Shown: positions 34,345 to 43,197 of the stretch, piece by piece
Layout: the number at the start of each line of letters is the position of its first letter
How positions within the stretch are numbered: the stretch's first letter is position 1
Assembly (NCBI GenBank): GCA_900539185.1
Contig: UQBG01000017.1
Span: 1 to 53,561 of the forward strand
Direction of reading: 5' to 3'
Source: an uncultured Clostridium sp.
GTDB taxonomy: Bacteria > Bacillota > Clostridia > Lachnospirales > Lachnospiraceae
Length of the DNA stretch: 53,561 bases
The notes under the pieces: model-generated
Told to the model about the DNA's origin: nothing
The model's input: only the letters and a program-made list of their open reading frames with translations
Database searches by the model: none
Translations under genes and position numbers: made by a program

Positions 34345-36256
34345 ATTCGCTCCGCTCCTTCAACCGGTTCCACTCATCCTCTCCCAGATATTTGATAAAG
34401 AATTCTTCAAACTCTTCCTCTGTATAGCCATATTCTGACATACAATTCATATAAGTTTCTTTTATCTGCTCGTAACTATTCATCTCCGAATATGGCAACC
34501 TCATATCATAAAGAATCAGAAAAGATTCAATCCCATCCTCTACTGTATATACTTTCGGCGGTGGCGGAACAAAATCACCGCTTTCCTCATACCACCATCC
34601 CAGAACGTCTATACTCCTAGGGCTTACCACCTGATTGCCCCGGTTAATCATCGGCAGATCGCCATTCAACCCCGGCATCCTCAATACCGTCCTCTTATCC
34701 AGTACCTGCATTCCTTCCAATACTGTCTGATATGCGTCTTTCCCATTCCTTGAATCCGGATTTTCATATGAATTTAGATATGGGTATACGATCCGGCGTC
34801 CATCTTCTGTACAGTATTCCCTCACATAGCCGGCCACGAAACTTGGGCCTACATCCATCCCTTGAAAATGATTTCCTTCCATCCGATCCAGCTCCGAATA
34901 AATCGTCGTCCTTGCATCGATATTCACATCAAATGAAACCGGTTCTTCCAGCACATTGCAATAATACTGAAAGTTTTCTGCATCATACAGTTCCTGCCAG
35001 CCCGGCATCGGATAGTAGCAAAACCACCCCGGCAAATTCACCTGCGTTCCATTGCTATAAAAGTTCGCACATCCACCATGATAACGCACTACAATCGCCT
35101 CCAAAGCCTTCTCCTGCCGTTCTACCAGAAGATAATCTCCGTTCCTCTGATAGGATAACTCTGTACCATCCTCATCCGTTATCGAATCAATCTGATATAG
35201 ATGATATAATGTCATGGCATAACTACTCAGTTCCTGATCTTTAAGATAGATCGTCACCTCTGCCTCCATCTGTCTGCGCAATTTCAGTTTCATAACATAG
35301 GACTGTACTTGAAACCCTTCCCCTGTCTGCTGTTTCATCTCATCTACTACATACCTCCACTGATCATAGGCAGTCGCATCTGTCGATCCCAGAGATTTTT
35401 CATTATTATAAAAGCTAGTTGGCAGGCCCGAATATATCCATGTTCCTGCCATGCAGGCAAGCCCAGCAGCCAAAATACTCCACTGCCGAAGTTTCCATCT
35501 GTGAACAGCAAGCGAATAATGAAACATCAGTAACAGTCCCAATACACCTAACCAAAACAGACTTCTGGATGCTAACGATAGATTTGCAGGAAACAAAACA
35601 TAATCATTTATCGTTTCCGTTCCCTGTGGCATAATAATAAATACTCGAAACCACCGGAAAATCTCTCGATACCACATTGCAAAATAACTCAAAGCTGTCG
35701 TCAGAACCGGACTGACCAGACAGGCTACCGTTATGATACTTAGGTAGCCGACCAGTCTTCCCACCAGTCTGGCCAGTAACCAGCCAATCAGAATCGCTAT
35801 CAGACCGTTTATGAAAAAGTACAATCCTATAATTTTCACAAAATATAACAGGATTTCACTATTAAAAGCAACCGTTCCCAACAGTGCAGTCCCATAACTG
35901 ATTATGATCAGCCCACAATATGCTGTATGTAAACCAGCCATAACCAGAAAAGACTTCAGATCTTCCCGTACATAAGTTCCATTTACACGTACAATCCCCA
36001 ACGCATTTGCATCTGCTGCCTCCCGAAAGTAGTCAAATGCAAGGAACATTAGTAAAATGAATATGTAGATACAATCTCCCATCTGTCGTTGATGTGTTCC
36101 CATAATAAATCCTATACGGCTATATCCATCCACAAAATCCGGCAAACTCAAATAATAGATGGTTTGTACCACATGTCGAAGCGTCCCACATAATAGTATT
36201 CCCAACAAAATGAGCCTTAATTTGCTTCGAAAGAAAAGTTTCGCGTGTACTCCCAT
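34331..36256 (-). CDS. Large membrane protein: ABC-2-like helices plus extracytoplasmic M1-like beta domain
   Basis: 641 residues. The N-terminal 280 residues hold about seven membrane helices, including a pair around residues 55-70 and 100-130 in the ABC-2 permease style. A long, probably external region follows (about 290-640) with strand-rich segments that recall the N-terminal domain of M1 aminopeptidases (SYVMKLKLRRQMEAEVTIYL; NGDYLLVERQEKALEAIVVRYHGG). No HExxH zinc motif is present, so peptidase activity is not expected. It ends with an acidic helical stretch (EEFEEFFIKYLGEDEWNRL). It starts 12 nt after the small secreted protein gene and overlaps the ATPase by 14 nt. Function unknown; it may be a sensor or transport subunit. 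Confidence 0.75.
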   Translation of the reverse strand: MGVHAKLFFRSKLRLILLGILLCGTLRHVVQTIYYLSLPDFVDGYSRIGFIMGTHQRQMGDCIYIFILLMFLAFDYFREAADANALGIVRVNGTYVREDLKSFLVMAGLHTAYCGLIIISYGTALLGTVAFNSEILLYFVKIIGLYFFINGLIAILIGWLLARLVGRLVGYLSIITVACLVSPVLTTALSYFAMWYREIFRWFRVFIIMPQGTETINDYVLFPANLSLASRSLFWLGVLGLLLMFHYSLAVHRWKLRQWSILAAGLACMAGTWIYSGLPTSFYNNEKSLGSTDATAYDQWRYVVDEMKQQTGEGFQVQSYVMKLKLRRQMEAEVTIYLKDQELSSYAMTLYHLYQIDSITDEDGTELSYQRNGDYLLVERQEKALEAIVVRYHGGCANFYSNGTQVNLPGWFCYYPMPGWQELYDAENFQYYCNVLEEPVSFDVNIDARTTIYSELDRMEGNHFQGMDVGPSFVAGYVREYCTEDGRRIVYPYLNSYENPDSRNGKDAYQTVLEGMQVLDKRTVLRMPGLNGDLPMINRGNQVVSPRSIDVLGWWYEESGDFVPPPPKVYTVEDGIESFLILYDMRLPYSEMNSYEQIKETYMNCMSEYGYTEEEFEEFFIKYLGEDEWNRLKERSEYVED

Positions 36257-36268
36257 ACTCCTTACCTC

Positions 36269-36673
36269 TTAATCTTTATCGACATATCCGTTACCGATAC
36301 ATCCCTTTACCGTCTTCAACCCATCTTTTCCCGTTAAAGTTATGGAATGGTAATTATAATTACTACTAATCGTCATCGTATGAGAATAACCTGGGCGTAA
36401 TGTAATCAACGCCTCCTGATAACCGGCTTCTCCTACTCCATTACGTCCTCTTGTTTCAAACATAATAGCATACTTTGAATTATTTAATGTTTCTCCATAC
36501 ATCGCAGTTGCCTTGAACGGATCACTGGAAAATCCCGATGTGACTGTTTGTTTGTCAGCTGTCAGAACAGCTCTAACACCTGCCCATCTGGCACTCGCAT
36601 ATGCTGTCGCTCCAAAACAAAACATCAGTGCTCCTGTCAATATTACACTATACATAAATCGTTTTACTCCCAT
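36269..36673 (-). CDS. Small secreted protein of unknown function, first gene of ABC operon
   Basis: 134 residues. An N-terminal signal peptide is clear: a Lys/Arg start, a hydrophobic core (VILTGALMFCFGATA) and a likely cleavage after AYA. The mature 105 residues look beta-rich (ALITLRPGYSHTMTISSNYN; YHSITLTGK) with a single Cys near the end and an acidic tail. No family was recognised. A strong ribosome site (AAGGAGG) and a promoter at 36758-36786 precede it, and the ABC genes follow within 12 nt. Candidate roles are a peptide substrate of the transporter, a secreted partner or an immunity factor; none is shown. Confidence 0.75.
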   Translation of the reverse strand: MGVKRFMYSVILTGALMFCFGATAYASARWAGVRAVLTADKQTVTSGFSSDPFKATAMYGETLNNSKYAIMFETRGRNGVGEAGYQEALITLRPGYSHTMTISSNYNYHSITLTGKDGLKTVKGCIGNGYVDKD

Positions 36674-36757
36674 CTTGTATCCTCCTTATCTCTTCTTTTG
36701 ACAACAGGTTTCCACCAAAAACTTTTTCCTCCCTTCTTTTTCTCTATATGTATTTTA

Positions 36758-36786
36758 AAAATATAGTATTCTCCTTGTGTTGTCAA
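36758..36786 (-). promoter_or_regulatory. Promoter of the small-secreted-protein/ABC operon
   Basis: Perfect TTGACA (36781-36786) and TATTTT (36758-36763) with 17 bp; an alternative TATATT at 15 bp also fits. It lies about 85 nt upstream of the first gene. Confidence 0.6.
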
Positions 36787-36845
36787 GCTTTTTAGAGTTT
36801 GTTTTTACTAAATATAGATTTATTATTCAGAAAATAGCCCATTCA

Positions 36846-36886
36846 AAAAACACCAACTTACTTTTCTCAGTAAATTGGTGTTTTTA
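36846..36886 (-). terminator. Intrinsic terminator after aspS
   Basis: Stem AACACCAATTTAC/GTAAGTTGGTGTT is followed by a T run on the minus strand. T runs on both sides make it likely bidirectional. Confidence 0.85.
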
Positions 36887-36906
36887 TATCATCCTAAATA
36901 TTCCTT

Positions 36907-38658
36907 CTACTGTCTTACCTTAATATGTGTTTCACGAAGCTGCTGCTCGGTCACTTCGCCCGGAGCTCCACACATCAGATCCTGTGCATTACCATTCATT
37001 GGGAATGCTATAACCTCACGGATATTCTCCTCATTGCGGAGCAACATAATCATACGGTCAATACCAGGTGCCATACCTGCGTGTGGTGGTGCACCAAACT
37101 GGAATGCATTATACAGGGCGCCAAACTTCTGCTTCAGATCCTCCTCGGTATAGCCTGCGATCTCAAATGCTTTCACCATAATCTCCATATCATGATTCCG
37201 GACAGCACCGGAAGACAGCTCAATACCATTACATACAATATCATACTGATATGCCAGAATCTCCTCCGGATTCTTGGTATTCAGTGCTTCTAAGCCTCCC
37301 TGTGGCATAGAGAACGGATTGTGTGTAAAGATCATCTTCTTTTCTTCCTTGTCATACTCATACATCGGGAAGTCATTGACATAGCAGAACCGATATGCAT
37401 TCTTCTCGATCAAATCTAAGCGGACACCCAGCTCATTTCGGATCTGTCCGGCATAATTGGCTGCACGTTCTTCATTGTCAGCGATAAAGAAGATCGTATC
37501 GCCTGCCTGCAGTCCTGCCAGATCAGCGATCTCTGTCTTCATGTCATCCGGTATAAACTTATCGATTGGTCCCTTATAGCTCATATCATCCAGAATCTCC
37601 AGATAACCCAGACCACCCATACCGATGCCGGTTGCGAACTTCAACAGCTTCTCATGCTGTCCCTTTGACAGCTTCGCATGTACGTTGATTGCCCGCACCG
37701 TCTTGCCATGGAACGGCTTGAAGGTACAACGCTGGAAGAAGTCTGTTACATCAATGATACGCAGAGGATTCCGAAGATCCGGCTTGTCGGAACCAAACTC
37801 CAGCATCGCCTGCTTATAGCTGATGACCGGATATGGTGCCTGTGTCACTTCATATCCTTCCGGTGCAAACTTCTGAAATGTCTCGGATAATACTTCTTCT
37901 CCCACCCGGAAAACATCCTCCTGTGTTGCAAAGCTCATCTCAAAGTCTAACTGATAGAACTCTCCCGGAGACCGATCGGCTCTCGCATCCTCATCCCGGA
38001 AGCAAGGTGCGATCTGGAAATACTTATCAAACCCGGATACCATTAAAAGCTGTTTATACTGCTGCGGTGCCTGTGGCAATGCATAGAACTTTCCCTTAAA
38101 CTTTCTGGATGGAACGATATAATCTCTGGCACCCTCCGGTGAAGACGCACACAGGATCGGAGTCTGAATCTCTAAGAATCCCATCTCTGTCATCTTCTCA
38201 CGCAGGAAGCTGATCACTTTCGAACGGAAGATAATATTATCCTTTACCTTCTTATTTCTCAGATCCAGATACCGGTACTTCAGACGAACATCCTCGCGAA
38301 TCTCCTTCGATGTCATAATCTCGAACGGCACCTGCTTATATACCTTACCTAAAATGGTAACCGTATGTGCCTCCAGCTCTATCGTTCCCGTCTCAATGTT
38401 TGGGTTATAGGTTTCCTCATCTCGATGCTCCATTACACCCTCGATGGATACACAGTCTTCCTTTACGATACCCTCCAGCAGTGTGGTATCTCTCATAACC
38501 ACCTGCAGGACACCATACATATCACGCAGATCGATAAAGGATACCCCACCATGGTCACGGATATTCTCAACCCAGCCCGCTACCTTCACGGTAGATCCTA
38601 CATCCGACTCTGTAATCTCGTTAATAGTTCTGTCACGATATACGTTTGCGATACTCAT
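36907..38658 (-). CDS. aspS: Aspartyl-tRNA synthetase (bacterial type)
   Basis: Class II synthetase that charges tRNA-Asp, possibly also tRNA-Asn. The OB-fold anticodon domain (GSTVKVAGWVENIRDHGGVSF) comes first. The catalytic core contains ETPIL-type motif 1 (FLEIQTPIL), motif 2 (YFQIAPCFRDEDARADR) and motif 3 (GMAPGIDRMIMLL). A GAD insertion is present between motifs 2 and 3. The second of two adjacent ATG codons is favoured by the spacing from AAGGAG. It is preceded by a T-box leader whose apparent specifier is an asparagine codon, and this suggests a non-discriminating enzyme that feeds the transamidation route. Confidence 0.96.
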   Translation of the reverse strand: MSIANVYRDRTINEITESDVGSTVKVAGWVENIRDHGGVSFIDLRDMYGVLQVVMRDTTLLEGIVKEDCVSIEGVMEHRDEETYNPNIETGTIELEAHTVTILGKVYKQVPFEIMTSKEIREDVRLKYRYLDLRNKKVKDNIIFRSKVISFLREKMTEMGFLEIQTPILCASSPEGARDYIVPSRKFKGKFYALPQAPQQYKQLLMVSGFDKYFQIAPCFRDEDARADRSPGEFYQLDFEMSFATQEDVFRVGEEVLSETFQKFAPEGYEVTQAPYPVISYKQAMLEFGSDKPDLRNPLRIIDVTDFFQRCTFKPFHGKTVRAINVHAKLSKGQHEKLLKFATGIGMGGLGYLEILDDMSYKGPIDKFIPDDMKTEIADLAGLQAGDTIFFIADNEERAANYAGQIRNELGVRLDLIEKNAYRFCYVNDFPMYEYDKEEKKMIFTHNPFSMPQGGLEALNTKNPEEILAYQYDIVCNGIELSSGAVRNHDMEIMVKAFEIAGYTEEDLKQKFGALYNAFQFGAPPHAGMAPGIDRMIMLLRNEENIREVIAFPMNGNAQDLMCGAPGEVTEQQLRETHIKVRQ

Positions 38659-38702
38659 CATTACTCTCCTTTTCTGATTTCTGTTATACTTTCTTTTAAA
38701 CG

Positions 38703-38965
38703 CAAAAGTTCGTCCTGAACTCTTGGTTCAGGACGAACAGGATCTTCTTTATCTGTCCGCGGTACCACCTGACTTACTGCCCTTGCAGTCCCTCATAAAC
38801 TGTTTCTCGTACAGCTACGGCTCCCCTACTGATCGGCACACGGCTTCTGTTCGGTTCGCGGCTGGTAAAGTGTTATTCACACCGATTCATTCTGTGGAGC
38901 TTCCACCATCCTCCACTCTCTGTCAGCGATAATCGGGCTACTTCTCTTCGTCATTGCCTTATATT
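38703..38965 (-). promoter_or_regulatory. T-box riboswitch leader of aspS, specifier apparently AAC (Asn)
   Basis: The T-box AGGTGGTACCGCGG (38757-38770) precedes a perfect 13-bp terminator stem (38708-38738) with a TTTT tract. Stem I contains AGAGAG and the terminal hairpin GTGGAG/CTCCAC. The specifier loop context TGAAT-NNN-AC gives NNN = AAC at 38872-38874. No GAC codon is found in the corresponding region. Confidence 0.85.
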
Positions 38966-38970
38966 TTTAG

Positions 38971-39000
38971 ATTATATATCAGTCATTTTCCCTATGTCAA
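38971..39000 (-). promoter_or_regulatory. Promoter of the aspS T-box transcript
   Basis: Perfect TTGACA (38995-39000) and perfect TATAAT (38971-38976) with an 18-bp spacer, placed right before the leader. Confidence 0.82.
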
Positions 39001-39026
39001 GTCCGAATCCCTTTATCCGGACTTCG

Positions 39027-39719
39027 TTATCTGGGTTTATCCACCACCTGATGAACAATCAAACGCTGTCCTTCTACATGAAACCACACATCATGATCTC
39101 CGAACAGCATACGATACTCCTTATCCACCGCTGCCTGTGTTCCCGGTCTGGGATCCTGCTTTAGAAGCTCGAGCACTGTCTCCCGCTGATGCTCCGGAAT
39201 CTTATGCAGCAGTTCCTCCGGAAATTCGACCTCCAACCCATAGGAAAACACCTGCCCGGCAAACCCATCTACCGCATCCGGGTGGCTGTCCGTATATGCC
39301 AGATACGGCTTAATGTCATAGATCGGCGTCCCGTCCAGAAGATCGGCTCCCGATACATATAAGACCGGTCCGAGCTTCTTATCCATCTCAATCCGATCCA
39401 GCTTCACCGATGACAGACCGATCGCATTCGGTCGAAATGGGGATCGACTGGCAAATACGCCTACCTTCGTCTTTCCTCCCAGTCTGGGTGGTGCCACAGT
39501 TGCCGACCAATTCTCCCGATCTGCCTTTGAGAACTGCCACAACAGCCAGATATGTGAGAATCCATCCAGCCCACGAACAGCCTCCGGCTGACGATACTCC
39601 GGCTCAAACAGGATCCTACCCTGCAATGTTTCTACCAGTCCGCTCTGCCTCGGTATCCCGAACTTTGCCGGAAATTCCGTCTCGATATGTGCAATGATCT
39701 TCCATGTACCTTCTTCCAT
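39027..39719 (-). CDS. trmO: tRNA (t6A37) N6-methyltransferase TrmO-like
   Basis: Methylates N6-threonylcarbamoyladenosine at position 37 of tRNAs using SAM. The TsaA fold motifs are visible: GIPRQSGL, the HIWLLWQF region, VGVFASRSPFRPNAIGLSSV and GADLLDGTPIYDIKPYLAY. A C-terminal extension (about 150-230) contains LELLKQDPRPGTQ and VWFHVEGQ, typical of the longer YaeB form. The ATG follows GTAGGGATAGAG. It is a single gene with its own promoter, ending about 25 nt before the aspS promoter. Confidence 0.93.
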   Translation of the reverse strand: MEEGTWKIIAHIETEFPAKFGIPRQSGLVETLQGRILFEPEYRQPEAVRGLDGFSHIWLLWQFSKADRENWSATVAPPRLGGKTKVGVFASRSPFRPNAIGLSSVKLDRIEMDKKLGPVLYVSGADLLDGTPIYDIKPYLAYTDSHPDAVDGFAGQVFSYGLEVEFPEELLHKIPEHQRETVLELLKQDPRPGTQAAVDKEYRMLFGDHDVWFHVEGQRLIVHQVVDKPR

Positions 39720-39770
39720 ATTCTCTATCCCTACTGCTCATTTCATTCATAGTTTTCTTTGATGGTCTCA

Positions 39771-39799
39771 ATTATATGAGATTCTTTTCCGCATAACAA
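39771..39799 (-). promoter_or_regulatory. trmO promoter
   Basis: TTGTTA (39794-39799), 17 bp, TATAAT (39771-39776) on the minus strand. Confidence 0.65.
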
Positions 39800-39836
39800 G
39801 TGATTTTTACTTTTTTCTGAACATACCGGAAAATGA

Positions 39837-39865
39837 TTGAGTATTTGGGAATACTATACTATAAT
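39837..39865 (+). promoter_or_regulatory. Promoter of the glycosyltransferase gene
   Basis: TTGAGT (39837-39842), 17 bp, TATAAT (39860-39865), about 50 nt upstream of the start codon. Confidence 0.72.
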
Positions 39866-39917
39866 AGGTGAGTAAATTTCCCTGCCCGTAACGGCAGAGA
39901 TCGTAAGAGGTAAGTAT

Positions 39918-40655
39918 ATGAACAATATAAAGGGTATGCTGTCTGTTGTTATGCCGGCATATAATGAAGAAGCTTGTATCTATAAGAATCTACTGGAGAC
40001 CTGCGACTGCATCTCCACCTTTTGTCCAACGTACGAGATCATACTGGTCAATGATGGCAGTCCGGATCATACATTTGACGAAGCGATGCGTGCCAGAGCA
40101 GTAAATCCCCATATTAAGGTCGCTACCTATCAGGTAAACCGTGGAAAGGGCGGTGCCATCAAAGAGGGCATTTCTCGTGCCAAGGGCGAATATATTGCCT
40201 TTCTGGATGCAGATCTGGATCTGTCCCCGATGCACCTGCAGGCATTTTTAGAAGAACTCCTGAATGAGGATGCCGATATCGTCATCGGTTCTAAGTTGCA
40301 CAAGGATTCCCAGCTCAACTATCCACTGAAGCGTAAGATCATGAGCTATGGCTACTACCTGCTGCTACATATTCTGTTCCATCTGGATCTAAAGGATACC
40401 CAGACCGGAGTGAAGCTCTTTCGTGCAGCGGTGATTAAACCGATCGCCGAGAGTCTGTCTACATCCGGCTATGCCTTTGATATCGAGATCCTGGCACGGG
40501 CAAATCAAATGGGTTGCCGCATCCTGGAGATGCCGATTCATCTGGAATACCGTCGCGGTATGGAGAACGGAACCGCAAGAATCCGCATCGGTGATGTCTT
40601 CTCCATGTTCTTTGATACCCTGCGGATCTTCCGGGATATCCACTTCCGTTCATGA
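39918..40655 (+). CDS. Glycosyltransferase family 2, dolichyl/polyprenyl-phosphate type, soluble
   Basis: Predicted to transfer a sugar from a nucleotide sugar to a lipid phosphate or related acceptor. GT-A motifs: LSVVMPAYNEEACI, IILVNDGSPDHTF, NRGKGGAIKEGI, and the metal site FLDADLDLSP. DTQTGVKLFR and ILARANQMGCRILEMPIHLEYR match the ALG5/DPM1-like branch. Unlike many relatives it lacks C-terminal membrane helices (it ends at residue 245 soon after the catalytic domain). The ATG follows AAGAGGTAAGT. It is a single gene, convergent with the acyltransferase-like gene. Confidence 0.92.
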   Translation: MNNIKGMLSVVMPAYNEEACIYKNLLETCDCISTFCPTYEIILVNDGSPDHTFDEAMRARAVNPHIKVATYQVNRGKGGAIKEGISRAKGEYIAFLDADLDLSPMHLQAFLEELLNEDADIVIGSKLHKDSQLNYPLKRKIMSYGYYLLLHILFHLDLKDTQTGVKLFRAAVIKPIAESLSTSGYAFDIEILARANQMGCRILEMPIHLEYRRGMENGTARIRIGDVFSMFFDTLRIFRDIHFRS

Positions 40656-40681
40656 GTCGACTTCGTAGCTGCAACCTTGCA

Positions 40682-41524
40682 CTATGACTGAAACAACAGC
40701 ATAAATAGTCCGAATAATACGGGCTGGTGAAGCATATAGATCAGCAGCGAGTATCTGCCTAAGAAGCTGAATGGCTTTATATCTATGCTGAGCCAGCTCT
40801 TTTTTTCTATCGTTTTCTCCTGCTCTGTTCCTAAGCCGCTATCCTCGGCTGTATACTGCCGGTTCTTCTTTGTCAGATGATATAAAAAGTATCCTGCCAG
40901 AAATAAAAAGAACCATGGAAATAATGAAAAATAATCTGTTGAATAAAAACCCTGTCCCGGGAATCCCAGATACGCAGTCAGATCTCCCTGATAAACCTCC
41001 TCCGGCATCTGGTAAAATATCCATGCCTCAAAGCCCAGACTTCCCCTGTTTACATTTCTTGTTATGACAAATACTGCCAGACTGCAGACCAACCCCACAG
41101 CATTTCCTATGGTTGCATTCATATGCCTCTGTACTCCGGCTATCAGCCTGTCCAGTGGTATCATCAAAAGCATAGCGATTCCTAAAAATGTTAATACACC
41201 GAATATTACCCGATCCTCCCACAAAAAAAGAATCGTAAGTTCTGTAATCAGCAGACCACAGCCCAGTGTCAGAACTCCTCGGCCCAGATGATGCTTTCCC
41301 AGACTCCAACAAAATCCGGACAACAGGATAAAGCACCAGCAGATACTCTGCTGCCACAGATATGCCCAGATGCTCCGATACCATGCCCAGTCCAGTCCAT
41401 GCACATATACCAGATCCCATGTAGCATGATATAAGATCATACTAAACAGCGTCAGCCCCCGAATCGTATCGAGAGCTGCGTATCGCTGTTTCCCCTTCTG
41501 TAATTGTATCGCTGTTTCCTTCAT
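40682..41524 (-). CDS. DUF1624/HGSNAT-like membrane acyltransferase-type protein
   Basis: Polytopic membrane protein with about seven or eight helices. The N-terminal signature RYAALDTIRGLTLFSMILYHATWDL matches the heparan-alpha-glucosaminide N-acetyltransferase catalytic domain (DUF1624), with the conserved Asp-Arg and His. A C-terminal helix pair ends FLGRYSLLIYMLHQPVLFGL, also family-typical. The start at 41524 is chosen over a TTG at 41575, which overlaps the upstream gene and lacks a ribosome site. It sits 40 nt after the DUF4097 gene and may share its operon. Substrate unknown. Confidence 0.82.
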   Translation of the reverse strand: MKETAIQLQKGKQRYAALDTIRGLTLFSMILYHATWDLVYVHGLDWAWYRSIWAYLWQQSICWCFILLSGFCWSLGKHHLGRGVLTLGCGLLITELTILFLWEDRVIFGVLTFLGIAMLLMIPLDRLIAGVQRHMNATIGNAVGLVCSLAVFVITRNVNRGSLGFEAWIFYQMPEEVYQGDLTAYLGFPGQGFYSTDYFSLFPWFFLFLAGYFLYHLTKKNRQYTAEDSGLGTEQEKTIEKKSWLSIDIKPFSFLGRYSLLIYMLHQPVLFGLFMLLFQS

Positions 41525-41564
41525 CTTCCCCGTATGTTCCCAGATATCTCTACCTGTAAGACCC

Positions 41565-42587
41565 TTACTCTGCAAATTTGAAATCGATGGTTCCGGAGGT
41601 GGTCTCTACAGATATACTCTTATCACCTCTTGTGCCTGTATCCGTCGGCAAATTATTCGATCCGGATCCTGTTTCTGAATGTATCGTATACTGTTCCGGA
41701 CGATCTGTCAAGGTCGCACGAACGGTTGCAGAGGTTGCATCTACGGACATTGCATTCCCCAGAGTCAGCGTATCGAACTTCACCCCTCCGGAGGTCGTTT
41801 CCACACGAACATTCCATACAGTAACATTTTCCAGCCGCACGCCACCGGATGTTTCGGTGGACTGAAAGTCACCGACAATGCTTCCGCTCGTATAGCTGCA
41901 AGAACCGGATGTATAGTCTGCATACATATTTCCTCCCACAGAGACATTCTCGCATGTAACTCTGCCACTGGTATAGTCTGTAACCAGATCTCCTGCCAGA
42001 TCAACATTTGCCAGATTCAAGCTACCGGATGTAAAGTCTGACTCTATAGAACCATCGGTCGTTATGTTCGCCATATCAACACTGCCGGATGTGTAACTAA
42101 ACTGATAGTCACCGATATAGTCTGCCGGAATCTGAACTACGATATCCCCTATCAACCCGCTATCTGTTGCCGTTCCGTATCGGAAGTTCTCAGAGGTAAG
42201 CACCGGCATCTGAAACCATTGTCCGGTTCCTACCGTTCCTGTCCGCTGCATCTTCTGGGAAACGATCAGTGTTCCATTCATCTCGGTCACCTCATAACGC
42301 GGATCACCTACCACATCCTGATATTCAACCTTGATCTCATCTCCATCTGTAGGTTCTATCCTTACATCCTCATAGGTAAGATCTGTCACCAGCGTCTGTA
42401 TATCACTGCCCTTTACCGCATATGTCTTTGTCTCATACTCAATCTGTCCCGGTCTTTGTCCGGCCGGTGTACTGCCGGAGGAACGTCCTCCTCTTCCTAT
42501 AATAATACCGGTTCCCATTGCCATAATAATCAGTCCGATAAACAATAAACCGCCTGCAATAATCAGTGTTTTTCCAATTCGTTTCAT
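41565..42587 (-). CDS. DUF4097 beta-strand-repeat envelope protein
   Basis: One N-terminal membrane helix (about 9-30) followed by an external beta-helix-like domain of regular repeats. The DYTSGSV/TSGSL pattern recurs (SYTSGSVDMANITTD, DFTSGSLNLANVDLAG, DYTSGRVTCENVSVGG, TSGSCSYTSGS) and again near the end (TTSGTIDFKFAE). This is the DUF4097 (LiaG-like) fold. A Gly/Arg/Ser linker follows the helix. It lies 13 nt after the DUF1700 gene, with a good AAGGAGG, in the PadR-DUF1700-DUF4097 arrangement seen in many Firmicutes and linked to envelope stress. Confidence 0.9.
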   Translation of the reverse strand: MKRIGKTLIIAGGLLFIGLIIMAMGTGIIIGRGGRSSGSTPAGQRPGQIEYETKTYAVKGSDIQTLVTDLTYEDVRIEPTDGDEIKVEYQDVVGDPRYEVTEMNGTLIVSQKMQRTGTVGTGQWFQMPVLTSENFRYGTATDSGLIGDIVVQIPADYIGDYQFSYTSGSVDMANITTDGSIESDFTSGSLNLANVDLAGDLVTDYTSGRVTCENVSVGGNMYADYTSGSCSYTSGSIVGDFQSTETSGGVRLENVTVWNVRVETTSGGVKFDTLTLGNAMSVDATSATVRATLTDRPEQYTIHSETGSGSNNLPTDTGTRGDKSISVETTSGTIDFKFAE

Positions 42588-42600
42588 CGCTTCTGCCTCC

Positions 42601-43197
42601 TTATCCTATGATTGCCTTCTTAAACTGCCGAAAGCACCAGGCAGTTCCATGACACAGCCCCTTCGTCAGCAGCCGCATTCCTAAAAACAGGAATATTCCC
42701 AGTCCTACACACACCATTCCGGCGCCCAGATAAAACAGAGCGGATCCAAAAGCTCCCTGTACTGCAGATAAAACACAGCCAATCACACCAACCAGACTGC
42801 TTACCGCGAAAACGATCACCAGCGACCACAGTGCAATGTCGATCGCCCAGATAACTGCATATAGGGATACTACAACTGCCAATATCGTGATCACCAGACC
42901 GCCCCACAGCGGAAAACCCAGAATCAGGAGAATAATCGCCCAGACCGGCAGCCGTTTCCCATGTGTCTTTTCCTTCGTCTTCTGCTTTACCAGCGTGGCA
43001 AGCGGAAGTTCTTCCTTGATCTGGCGTGCAATATCCTCGATCTTTCCAAGAGATGCAACCGCTTCTCCTTCTGTCATTCCATCCTCCATACGATCATCGA
43101 TCATCTCCGAGTAATACTCCAGAGACTGCTCTGTTTCGCCAGAAGGATATTCTGCAATCTGCTTTTTCAATTCATCTAAAAATTCTACCTTTGTCAT
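42601..43197 (-). CDS. DUF1700 membrane protein
   Basis: N-terminal helical cytoplasmic part typical of DUF1700 (MTKVEFLDELKKQI; YYSEMIDDRMEDGMTEGEAV; SLGKIEDIARQIKEE, residues 1-63), then about four membrane helices (85-110, 113-135, 138-160, 160-180). Its ATG overlaps the PadR stop by 4 nt (ATGA), indicating translational coupling. The partner genes are the PadR repressor and DUF4097. The function is probably to sense or modulate envelope state with DUF4097; this is inference. Confidence 0.9.
   Translation of the reverse strand: MTKVEFLDELKKQIAEYPSGETEQSLEYYSEMIDDRMEDGMTEGEAVASLGKIEDIARQIKEELPLATLVKQKTKEKTHGKRLPVWAIILLILGFPLWGGLVITILAVVVSLYAVIWAIDIALWSLVIVFAVSSLVGVIGCVLSAVQGAFGSALFYLGAGMVCVGLGIFLFLGMRLLTKGLCHGTAWCFRQFKKAIIG

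Noticed and set aside
38872..38874. Aspartate (GAC) specifier in the aspS T-box
   Set aside because: No GAC occurs in the specifier-loop region; the AAC in the TGAAT-NNN-AC context fits instead.
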